DNA from: Thermodesulfobacteriota bacterium | Lineage (GTDB): Bacteria; Desulfobacterota; BSN033; UBA1163 | Length of the DNA: 21,584 nucleotides | NCBI GenBank assembly: GCA_030024065.1 | Contig: JASEIE010000021.1 | Span: 1-21,584 of the forward strand | Direction of reading: 5' to 3' | Shown: in pieces, positions 6,957 to 13,722 of the stretch | How positions within the stretch are numbered: position 1 is the first letter of the stretch | How the letters are laid out: each line of letters opens with the position of its first letter | Program-made: the position numbers and the translations under genes | Notes under the pieces: model-generated | Databases searched by the model: none | Told to the model about the DNA's origin: nothing | The model's input: only the letters and a program-made list of their open reading frames with translations

Positions 6957-6979
6957 TATGGAAAAGGTTTACCATAAAA
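6954..6979 (+). promoter_or_regulatory. LacI-type operator in front of the catabolic operon
   Basis: A 26-bp palindrome: left arm TTTTATGGAAAA (6954-6965), centre GG, right arm TTTACCATAAAA (6968-6979). Only the pair 6962/6971 breaks the symmetry. The core matches the site before the regulator gene with W-type differences only. It lies between the -10 region and the strong SD of the first operon gene. Confidence 0.8.
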
Positions 6980-7001
6980 TATCACAAAAGGAGGTTATTC
7001 C

Positions 7002-7952
7002 ATGGCGCCCTCTGCGAAGCAATCATCCCGAAAACAAAAAGGAGAAAGGAGAGTCAATATGTCAAAGCTAACAAAGTACAACCTTTTGGAACTGCCTTGG
7101 ACCGATGTTGCCGATTGGCTAAAGACCAGCAACGACGTAGTCATGATCCCCATCGGCAGCTGCGAGAAGCATGGCAATCACGTGCCCCTGGGGGTCGACT
7201 CCTACACCACGATGGGAAGCGTGGAGAGGGCGGCAGAGAAGGCCAGGGTGCTTTATGCGCCCCTGTTGCCCTATGGCCTCTCCCCTCACCATATGGGTGA
7301 GCCCGGCTGGGGGACTGGCAGCATTTCCTTTCCGGCTGAGGTCTATCGACAGGTCCTCTATGCCCTCGGCCGAAGTCTGATATTCGCCGGTTTCAATAAA
7401 CTGGTATATGTCTCTCACCATGGCACCAACATGGGGGCCCAGGGAGAAGTGCTGCGCACGCTGCGGGCGGAGACCGGTTGTTTTTGCGCCTACTACAAGA
7501 CACCCACGGAGAGGGAGTGCGCCGTCGTCGCCGACCTGATGACAGGCCCTCCAGAGGAGACCCCCGGTTGGCATGCAGGAGAGCTTGAGACTTCCGCCAC
7601 GATAGCCTATATGAAAGAGAAGGGGATATACGAGGGCTCCGTGTTCATGGAGCGAGCCAAGCCGGATCGGGCCCACGCTCCCAGGTGGATGGGGCCGGCA
7701 TTCTCCAAAAAAGACGGGACCAACACCGTCATCTTCCAGGGTTCTGAAAACATCTTTATTCCGATGCTCCATCACGAGTACTCGGACACCGCCACCATCG
7801 GCAACCCGCTCCGATCCAGCGAAGAGCAGGGTATTGCGGTTTTCAAGCGCATCGGGGACCACCTGGCTGCCTTCCTGGAGGAGGTAAAGAAGTTCGACTT
7901 CCGTGTTCCAGATGAGAAGAGGGATTGGCCTGGCCGGTTCTGGAGAGGGTAG
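7002..7952 (+). CDS. Creatininase-family metal-dependent amidohydrolase
   Basis: This 316-residue product (297 from the second start) has the creatininase fold signature: PIGSCEKHGNHVPLGVDS with metal ligands Glu36, His38 and Asp47 (numbered from ATG 7059), VSHHGTN (His120/121) and WHAGELETS (Glu175/Glu177). The family hydrolyses cyclic or linear amides such as creatinine and N-formyl compounds, using two metal ions in the cytoplasm. Two in-frame starts each have a good SD: 7002 (AAAAGGAGGT, 7-nt gap) and 7059 (AAAGGAGA, 6-nt gap). Homology favours 7059 because the first 19 residues (MAPSAKQSSRKQKGERRVN) are basic and not part of the family. It is the first gene of the operon. GC content is clearly higher than in the aldolase gene downstream (40 of 60 bases at 7261-7320). 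The substrate is unknown; a lactone or lactam is possible. Confidence 0.88.
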   Translation: MAPSAKQSSRKQKGERRVNMSKLTKYNLLELPWTDVADWLKTSNDVVMIPIGSCEKHGNHVPLGVDSYTTMGSVERAAEKARVLYAPLLPYGLSPHHMGEPGWGTGSISFPAEVYRQVLYALGRSLIFAGFNKLVYVSHHGTNMGAQGEVLRTLRAETGCFCAYYKTPTERECAVVADLMTGPPEETPGWHAGELETSATIAYMKEKGIYEGSVFMERAKPDRAHAPRWMGPAFSKKDGTNTVIFQGSENIFIPMLHHEYSDTATIGNPLRSSEEQGIAVFKRIGDHLAAFLEEVKKFDFRVPDEKRDWPGRFWRG

Positions 7953-8010
7953 AGGAGAAGCACGGTTATTGAAAAGCCATGCGAATGACAAACCAAGGGA
8001 AGACCTTCTG

Positions 8011-9279
8011 ATGAGTTATCCAATGAAGGATCAGACCGAAGCCAAAAGCAGGGGGAAGATTGCCATTCTGGCAACTCTGGATACAAAAGGCGAAGAGGTG
8101 GCCTACATGAAAAGGCTCCTTGAGGCCCAGGGCTATTGTGCAACGATTGTTGATATTGGGCCCCTTGGCCCTCCCGGGGTTTCCCCCAATATCTCGAATG
8201 TAGAAGTTGCTCGATGGGAAGGATGGGAACTCTCAAACTTGATTCAAACAGGGGAGAGAGATCGGATCATGGAAGGGATGGGAAGAGGGGCCATGAAGCT
8301 CCTTTTGCACTTATACCGGGAAGATAGGATTGCCGGCATCATCGGAATAGGAGGCAATCAGGGATCGGCGATTGCCTCAATGGCCATGAAGGCCTTACCT
8401 TTCGGATTTCCAAAGTATCTTGTCTCAACCGTTGCTTCCGGAAATATACGTCCTTATGTGGGACATAAGGACATAGGGGTCGTCTTTTCGGTAGGCGATT
8501 TTCTGGGAGGTCCCAACCCTGTCACACGGGCTGTCCTATCGAATGCCGTCTCCGCTATTGTTGGAATGGCAGAGCATGGGGCAGGGATTACCATGAAACC
8601 AGGGGAGCGGGTGATTGCGGTGACGGCTTTAGGAAATACGGAGCCTGCGGTGAGCCAGGCTGTCAAGCTTCTGAGGGAAAAAGGGTATGAGGTTATCGCC
8701 TTCCATGCTTCAGGAGCTGGCGGCTCGGCAATGGAAGAGCTGATCGAGGAGGGAATCGTCCATGGGGTGCTCGATTTGACACCGCATGAGCTAACAGAGG
8801 AGGTTGTGGGTGAAGGGGCGTATATCCCGGTGAGGCCGGGACGATTGAAAACGGCTGGAGCCAAGGGGATTCCTCAGGTGATTTCTACAGGAGGGATGGA
8901 GTATCTCTGCTTTGGGCCTTGGGCGTCCATCCCCACGAAGTTAAGAAAAAGAAAGATCTACATGCACAACCCCTACAATGCGAATGTACGAGTGTCCCGG
9001 AAGGAAATGGCTCAGGTGGGCAAGGCAATGGCTGAGAGGCTGAATGAAGCAAAGGGCTTGACCGCAGTGCTGATCCCTCTCAGGGGTTGGTCTGTTTATG
9101 GCGGACCAGGAGGGCCACTTCACGACGCGCTCGGGTACAAGGCATTCCTTAAGGCTCTCAAAAACCACCTCCGCGCCCATGTCCAGATTAAAGAGATCGA
9201 CGCCCATATCAATGAGACGTTGTTTGTCGAGGCCTGTGTTAAACAATTAGTCACGTTTATGGAAGACAGGGAGAATTGA
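8011..9279 (+). CDS. Tm-1-like ATP-binding protein (UPF0261)
   Basis: About 422 residues from ATG 8011. The N-terminal segment IAILATLDTKGEEVAYMKRLL, the glycine-rich IGIGGNQGSAIASMAM, STVASGNIRPYVG and VVFSVGDFLGGPNPVTRAVLSNA, and the second lobe (VIAVTALGNTEPAVSQAVKLL, VIAFHASGAGGSAMEELI, DLTPHELTEEVVGE) are hallmarks of the UPF0261/Tm-1 N-terminal domain. In tomato Tm-1 this domain binds ATP and viral replicase; the bacterial reaction is not established. The frame is open back to 7903, but those residues overlap the creatininase gene and are unlike the family; GGGAAG before 8011 is a modest SD. Bacterial homologues often pair with a PEP-hydrolase-like TIM barrel, absent here. Operon position suggests a metabolic, possibly ATP-using step. 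Confidence 0.88.
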   Translation: MSYPMKDQTEAKSRGKIAILATLDTKGEEVAYMKRLLEAQGYCATIVDIGPLGPPGVSPNISNVEVARWEGWELSNLIQTGERDRIMEGMGRGAMKLLLHLYREDRIAGIIGIGGNQGSAIASMAMKALPFGFPKYLVSTVASGNIRPYVGHKDIGVVFSVGDFLGGPNPVTRAVLSNAVSAIVGMAEHGAGITMKPGERVIAVTALGNTEPAVSQAVKLLREKGYEVIAFHASGAGGSAMEELIEEGIVHGVLDLTPHELTEEVVGEGAYIPVRPGRLKTAGAKGIPQVISTGGMEYLCFGPWASIPTKLRKRKIYMHNPYNANVRVSRKEMAQVGKAMAERLNEAKGLTAVLIPLRGWSVYGGPGGPLHDALGYKAFLKALKNHLRAHVQIKEIDAHINETLFVEACVKQLVTFMEDREN

Positions 9280-9283
9280 AACA

Positions 9284-9895
9284 ATGATGAACAAAGGAGA
9301 CGAAATATTAATTCGTTTGCGAAAGGAGCTGGCCGAGTTCTCCAGACGGGCTTTTCACCGAGGATTAGTTGCCAGCGCAGGGGGGAATATGAGCGTCAGG
9401 GTCCCTGGCACGGAGAAAATCCTCATCACACCAACCGGTGTATCTCTGGGGGATGTTGAACCGGAGACGAATGTCCTGGTTAATTTTGAAGGCTTCATTC
9501 TGGATCGAGATTCTGAGTTCAGGCCTTCCAAAGAGACATCCTTCCATCTCTCTGTCTATCAGCTTCGATCCGATGTAGGGGCAATTGCTCACCTCCATCC
9601 TCCCTATGCAACCGCTTACTCCAATATGGGAAGATCTCTTCCCTTGGTCACTATTTCGAGCCGCGCAATACTGAAAGAGGTCCCTTGGGTGGAGTGTGCT
9701 CTTCCAGGCTCGAAGGAACTTTGTGACTTTGTGAGTGATGGGATTAAAAAATATCCTGATATCAAAGCATTACTCATGAAAGAACATGGCATTCTCACCA
9801 TGGGGTCTGATATTAAGACAGCCTATTATCTTGCAGATCTGGTTGAAGGTACTGCTAAGATTGCTTTCATCGAAAGCAACATCAGGACCACATAG
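9284..9895 (+). CDS. Class II aldolase/adducin-family protein
   Basis: This 203-residue protein matches the FucA/AraD/OtnC fold: SAGGNMSVRV (31-40) and ITPTG (48-52) for phosphate binding, PSKE with catalytic Glu84, HLHPPYATA with zinc ligands His103 and His105, and MKEHGILTMG with third ligand His168. Members cleave, epimerise or decarboxylate sugar phosphates with a zinc-stabilised enediolate. FucA carries SSE where this protein has SKE, so plain fuculose-1-phosphate aldolase is less likely; a 3-oxo-tetronate-4-phosphate decarboxylase-like role (OtnC) is possible. The gene starts 4 nt after the Tm-1-like gene, so the two are probably co-translated. Two adjacent ATGs (9284, 9287) could both serve. 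Confidence 0.92.
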   Translation: MMNKGDEILIRLRKELAEFSRRAFHRGLVASAGGNMSVRVPGTEKILITPTGVSLGDVEPETNVLVNFEGFILDRDSEFRPSKETSFHLSVYQLRSDVGAIAHLHPPYATAYSNMGRSLPLVTISSRAILKEVPWVECALPGSKELCDFVSDGIKKYPDIKALLMKEHGILTMGSDIKTAYYLADLVEGTAKIAFIESNIRTT

Positions 9896-9960
9896 CCCGA
9901 AATAAGTTTTGGTCTTCAAGGGAAAGGGTTCTCCAGAAATCTTGACGATGGAGGTCATTC

Positions 9961-11085
9961 ATGAAAGCATCCGTTCAAAAAAAGGATTTGTCAATTTCCA
10001 AGACCATGAAGGCATGGGTTCTGGACGACCCCGAACAGCTCCGGCTGGTGGAGAAACCCGTTCCGGAACCAGGACCTGCTGAAGTCTTAATCCACATTGG
10101 CGCTGTTGCCATTTGCGGCACAGATGTGGAGATCCTCACCAGAGGGCTGCCGGCCTGGATCGAGGGGGGGCTACCGTTCAATAAGAATTTCACACCAGGC
10201 CATGAATACATGGGCACCGTCGTCAAGCTTGGAGCAGGCGTGAACGAATACAAAATTGGAGATCGTGTGGCAGTGGAGATACACGCGGGTTGTGGACGTT
10301 GTGAAAGGTGCCGTATGGGGATGTACACGTCCTGTCTCAATTATGGTCTCAACTATGGGGAGAATAACAAGGGTCATCGTGCAAATGGTTTCACTACGGA
10401 CGGGGGGTTCGCAGAGTATGCTGTCAATCATGTCAATACGCTGGTTCATGTGCCCGATGAGATGAGTGATGAGGAGGCCACATTGATCGTTACCGCTGGC
10501 ACCGCGATATATGGCATCGACGTGCTGGGCGGCCTGATAGCGGGGGAAAGTCTGGTTGTTACCGGCCCGGGCCCGATCGGGCTGATGAGCGTGGCCGTGG
10601 GCAAGGCCCTGGGGGCACAGCCCGTCATCCTCACTGGAACTCGCGACTCCAGGTTGAACCTGGGAATCAAACTGGGTGCGGACCACGTGATCAATGTTCA
10701 AAAGCAAGACCCTGTTGAAGCGGTGAAACAAATCACTGGGGGCAAAGGAGTCCATTACGTGATGGAATGCTCAGGCGCCCCCAATGCCCTGAACGAAGCC
10801 TTGGACATGGTGAATCGGGGAGGCCGGATCTGCCTTGCCGCCTTCCCCGGGGAACCGGTGCCGGTGGATTTGGCCAAATTGGTGCGTAATAATATTTACG
10901 TTTACGGCATCCGGGGCGAAGGCAGGAGCGCCACTCACCGCGCTGCGGCCCTCATGGCACAGAAACGTTTCAACGCAAAACTCATGCATACCCATACTTT
11001 CACACTGGAGGAGGTGCCGACTGCCTTCAGATATTTTCGTGAAAGAATCGAAGACGCCATCAAGGTGGTTATCAAGGTAAATTGA
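9961..11085 (+). CDS. Zinc-dependent medium-chain alcohol dehydrogenase
   Basis: 374 residues. Catalytic zinc: Cys52 in AICGTD and His81-Glu82 in PGHEYMG. Structural zinc: Cys111, Cys114, Cys117 and Cys125 (CGRCERC...C). Cofactor site: VVTGPGPIGLMSVAVGKALGA. The next strand reads PVILTGTRDSRL, with Thr where NAD-specific members have Asp, so NADP(H) use is possible. The family oxidises polyols, sugar alcohols or L-threonine-type substrates (sorbitol and threonine dehydrogenases are near relatives). SD GGAGGT 5 nt upstream supports 9961, although homology would also allow Met16. It lies in the operon between the aldolase and the TIM-barrel protein, so it probably oxidises a hydroxyl to give the keto substrate for isomerase or aldolase. 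Confidence 0.93.
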   Translation: MKASVQKKDLSISKTMKAWVLDDPEQLRLVEKPVPEPGPAEVLIHIGAVAICGTDVEILTRGLPAWIEGGLPFNKNFTPGHEYMGTVVKLGAGVNEYKIGDRVAVEIHAGCGRCERCRMGMYTSCLNYGLNYGENNKGHRANGFTTDGGFAEYAVNHVNTLVHVPDEMSDEEATLIVTAGTAIYGIDVLGGLIAGESLVVTGPGPIGLMSVAVGKALGAQPVILTGTRDSRLNLGIKLGADHVINVQKQDPVEAVKQITGGKGVHYVMECSGAPNALNEALDMVNRGGRICLAAFPGEPVPVDLAKLVRNNIYVYGIRGEGRSATHRAAALMAQKRFNAKLMHTHTFTLEEVPTAFRYFRERIEDAIKVVIKVN

Positions 11086-11148
11086 TCGAAGCTGAGAAGA
11101 TCGGCGATGCAATGAAAGTCGTTATACAAACAGAGAGGAGGCAGGACA

Positions 11149-12066
11149 ATGCTGGAAAATATGTATCAGATGATGCAAATTGGGGTCGTTCACTTCAAGG
11201 CTTATCCTGGAATCGAACGCGGCGAGGGGCCGATTTTGGAGACTCTGGAAAAGATTTGCGCGGATGACTTCTGGACGGCTGTGGAGGTGGGATGGATGAG
11301 AGATTATCGCGTGCTTAACACAGCCCGGAACCTCTTGGACCAGAGCCATCTCACTGTTTGCTATGCCACTCAACCTAAGGTGCTGAGCTTGAAACTGAAC
11401 CTCAATTCCTTCGACGTCAAGGAACGCAATGCAGCCATCAGCTCCGTTAAGAGTTGTGTTGACGAGGCTTATGACTTAGGAGCATCGGTCATCCGTCTTA
11501 TCGCCGGTCAAGACCCCGGAGACGCGAAACGGGAGGAAGCCAAGAAACTCCTTGTGGATTCACTCCAGCAGATCATGGAGTATGGGAAAGGAGAGGGCCA
11601 GATTGACTTCACGTTAAAGATCTTCGACAGGGATATCGACAAGAAAAACCTCATCGGTCATTTTAAGGACGCCCTGGATGTGGCCAGAGCGCTTCGCCCC
11701 AGCTTTCCCAATTTTGGTTTGCTGGCCGATTTGAGCCACTTTCCACTTCTTCGTGAGAGGCCAGAAGACGCAATCCCTTTGATCAAGGATTATTTAGTGT
11801 CGGCCCATCTCGGGAATTGTGTCTGTGCGGACAAACGCCATCCGGCCTATGGGGATATCCAGCCCCGCTTTGGTCTCCCGGGAGGAGAAATAGATTTGCC
11901 GGAGGTCATCCATTTTTTCCGGGTCCTCAAGGCCAATGACTTCTTCAACAAGCCTCAATTGCCCATCGTGAGCGCTGAGGTTCGCCCGGTCTTGGCAGGA
12001 GAGATTTCGGAGATTGTCTTAGCCAATACGAAACGGGTCATCCGACAGGCCTGGGCATTGGCATAA
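11149..12066 (+). CDS. Sugar phosphate isomerase/epimerase, xylose-isomerase-like TIM barrel
   Basis: 305 residues with the AP-endonuclease-2/xylose-isomerase-like TIM barrel pattern. Probable metal ligands are the acidic TAVEVGW (Glu46), LLADLSHFP (Asp194, His197), SAHLGN (His220) and VSAEVRP (Glu277). Family members isomerise or epimerise sugars and keto acids (hydroxypyruvate isomerase, OtnI, tagatose epimerase) or act as inosose dehydratases. A strong SD (GAGGAGG) precedes the ATG. HPAYGD and LPGGEIDLPEVIHF match the substrate-contacting loops of the family. The specific reaction cannot be read from the sequence. Operon context suggests it acts on the same carbon skeleton as the dehydrogenase and aldolase. 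Confidence 0.85.
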   Translation: MLENMYQMMQIGVVHFKAYPGIERGEGPILETLEKICADDFWTAVEVGWMRDYRVLNTARNLLDQSHLTVCYATQPKVLSLKLNLNSFDVKERNAAISSVKSCVDEAYDLGASVIRLIAGQDPGDAKREEAKKLLVDSLQQIMEYGKGEGQIDFTLKIFDRDIDKKNLIGHFKDALDVARALRPSFPNFGLLADLSHFPLLRERPEDAIPLIKDYLVSAHLGNCVCADKRHPAYGDIQPRFGLPGGEIDLPEVIHFFRVLKANDFFNKPQLPIVSAEVRPVLAGEISEIVLANTKRVIRQAWALA

Positions 12067-12110
12067 CTTTTTTCAGTCCAAAGGACAATACAAAAAAGGA
12101 GGGAAAGGAC

Positions 12111-13094
12111 ATGTTAAGGAAAATGGGAGTAAGGCAATACCATTGGATTCTCTCTTCTCTAACCCTGTTGATCGCGTTGTTCGTTTGGTCCATTGACCCT
12201 GGGGCAGCGAGAGCGGCCTGGCCTGAAAAACAGGTCGATCTGATCAATCCGTTTGGTGCAGGAGGCGCGGCTGATGTGCAGGCCCGGAAGCTGGCAGAGA
12301 TCATCTCCAGGGATCTTGGTCAACCTCTGGTGGTTCGTAATGTCACGGGCGCGGGAGGAGCCATTGCCTACAATGAGGTCAATCGGGCCAAGCCCGATGG
12401 GCATACACTCATCTGGTATTCCGGCGCCATCAATACCTTGGCCGCCAGAAAACAAATTTCCTTCGACTATCAGGCGTTCGAGCCTATCTCAGGAGTCGGG
12501 TTTGAGACGATTGCGATCGCAGTGAACAAAACAGCTCCCTGGAAGGATTTTAAGGAGTTTACAGCCTTTATCAAACAGAACCCAGGCAAAGTGACGATGG
12601 GCAATTCCGGGATGGGCAGCGTGACCCACATGGTGCCTGTGGCTATGGCCTCCAAAAGCGGCGCACAGATTGTTCATGTCCCCTTTGGAACAGGGCTGGC
12701 GGTTGCTGCCCTCATGGGCGGAAAGATCGATGCCTCAAGCCAGCATCCTGCAGAGATCCTGGGTCAGGTGAAGGCAGGAGAGGTGCGTGTCCTGGCGGTC
12801 AGCAGCGAGAAACGAATTAACCTCTGGCCGAACGTCCCAACGATGAAGGAATCGGGTGTGGATCTGGCATTTGACCAGTGGAGAGGGTTTGCAGCTCCCA
12901 AGGGCACACCAAAGATAGTCATTGATAAAATGAGCGCCCTTGTTAAAAAGGCTGTGGAGAGCAAGGAGTGGATCGAATTTGCTGCCTCTTTGGGAACCAC
13001 CCCTCAGTACATCGATCCCGTGGCCTTCGCCAGGTTTGTGGCTGAAATGGATAAGGTCACAAAAGAGATTGTGGCAGATGCTGGACTCAAGTAA
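12111..13094 (+). CDS. tctC: Tripartite tricarboxylate transporter solute-binding protein (TctC/Bug)
   Basis: 327 residues with an N-terminal signal peptide (hydrophobic 12-28, predicted cleavage in GAARAAW near residue 35). The mature protein shows the Bug signature: PEKQVDLINPFGAGGAADVQAR, VRNVTGAGGAIAYNEVNRAKPDGHTL, MGGKIDASSQHPAEILGQVKAGEVRVLAV and the C-terminal GTTPQYIDPVAFARFV. Such proteins bind carboxylates in the periplasm and hand them to TctAB. SD AAGGAGG lies 9 nt ahead. It is first of the three transporter genes, and a hairpin in the following gap probably sets its higher expression. The AD in FGAGGAAD takes the place of the usual GT/PxD and may affect ligand choice. Confidence 0.95.
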   Translation: MLRKMGVRQYHWILSSLTLLIALFVWSIDPGAARAAWPEKQVDLINPFGAGGAADVQARKLAEIISRDLGQPLVVRNVTGAGGAIAYNEVNRAKPDGHTLIWYSGAINTLAARKQISFDYQAFEPISGVGFETIAIAVNKTAPWKDFKEFTAFIKQNPGKVTMGNSGMGSVTHMVPVAMASKSGAQIVHVPFGTGLAVAALMGGKIDASSQHPAEILGQVKAGEVRVLAVSSEKRINLWPNVPTMKESGVDLAFDQWRGFAAPKGTPKIVIDKMSALVKKAVESKEWIEFAASLGTTPQYIDPVAFARFVAEMDKVTKEIVADAGLK

Positions 13095-13147
13095 GCCCCT
13101 AACTTCTCCCAAGCTTCGTTCTCGGTCATGGAAGGGAGACCCGAAAG

Positions 13148-13175
13148 CATCCCCTCCCCACCGCGGGAGGGGATG
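13148..13175 (+). promoter_or_regulatory. Intercistronic stem-loop between tctC and tctB
   Basis: CATCCCCTCCC (13148-13158) and GGGAGGGGATG (13165-13175) form a perfect 11-bp stem with loop CACCGC. No T-run follows, so it is not a standard terminator. A stable hairpin after a binding-protein gene commonly protects the 3' end of the upstream message and lowers expression of the membrane genes. It also resembles common dispersed CCCTCCCC repeats. Confidence 0.65.
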
Positions 13176-13211
13176 AAGGAGAGGGGTTGAATGGAATAAA
13201 CTGATAGTGAG

Positions 13212-13706
13212 ATGGGCAGAGAGACTCGAAAAGAAATTACAAGCAGCCTCGTCTTCATTGTGTTTGGACTCGGTTATCTGATCCATAACACAATGTATTC
13301 CATGGACACATGGAATAGCCCTGGACCCGGGGTGTTCCCACTGATCGTGGGGGGCGCTCTCATTCTTTTAGCTGCCTGCCAATTGTTTCAATCGTTGCGA
13401 AAACCCAAAAAACGAGACGATCCAAAGAGCGATGGGCTGAGCATAAAATCGCTCAAAGCTTTTCTTCAGGAAAGGGGAGAGGCCAAACCTCTCATCCTGG
13501 TCGTGGTCTTTATCCTTTATCTTCTCATGGTCAAATGGCTGGGTTTTTTTACCTCCAATTCTATATTTGTCGTGATCAGCAGCAGGCTGATGGGGGCCAA
13601 AGATTGGAGAAAACCAGTTGCCCTTGCGGTGGGTGTTGGCCTTTTCTGTTATCTGCTGTTTGAGGTTTGGTTAAAATTGTCGCTGCCAAGAGGCTATTTA
13701 TTCTGA
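13212..13706 (+). CDS. tctB: Tripartite tricarboxylate transporter small membrane subunit TctB
   Basis: 164 residues with four predicted membrane helices: about 12-28, 41-58, 93-108 and 113-155 (two hydrophobic runs). A hydrophilic loop KPKKRDDPKSDG lies in the middle. The early motif SPGPGVFPLIVGGALILLA is the TctB hallmark. It forms the inner-membrane complex with TctA and the binding protein TctC and drives uptake with the ion gradient. SD is poor (GTGAG directly before the ATG), and the upstream gap of 117 nt carries a strong hairpin, so translation is probably lower than that of tctC. TctA starts 16 nt downstream. Confidence 0.9.
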   Translation: MGRETRKEITSSLVFIVFGLGYLIHNTMYSMDTWNSPGPGVFPLIVGGALILLAACQLFQSLRKPKKRDDPKSDGLSIKSLKAFLQERGEAKPLILVVVFILYLLMVKWLGFFTSNSIFVVISSRLMGAKDWRKPVALAVGVGLFCYLLFEVWLKLSLPRGYLF

Positions 13707-13722
13707 AGAGAGGTTTGTTTTA

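Noticed and set aside
7119..7991. 290-codon open frame antisense to the creatininase gene
   Set aside because: It mirrors a GC-rich real gene with intact catalytic motifs; its translation is low-complexity and matches nothing known.
7903..8010. N-terminal extension of the Tm-1-like protein
   Set aside because: It overlaps the creatininase gene and reads as low-complexity Gly/Arg sequence unlike the family start at 8011.
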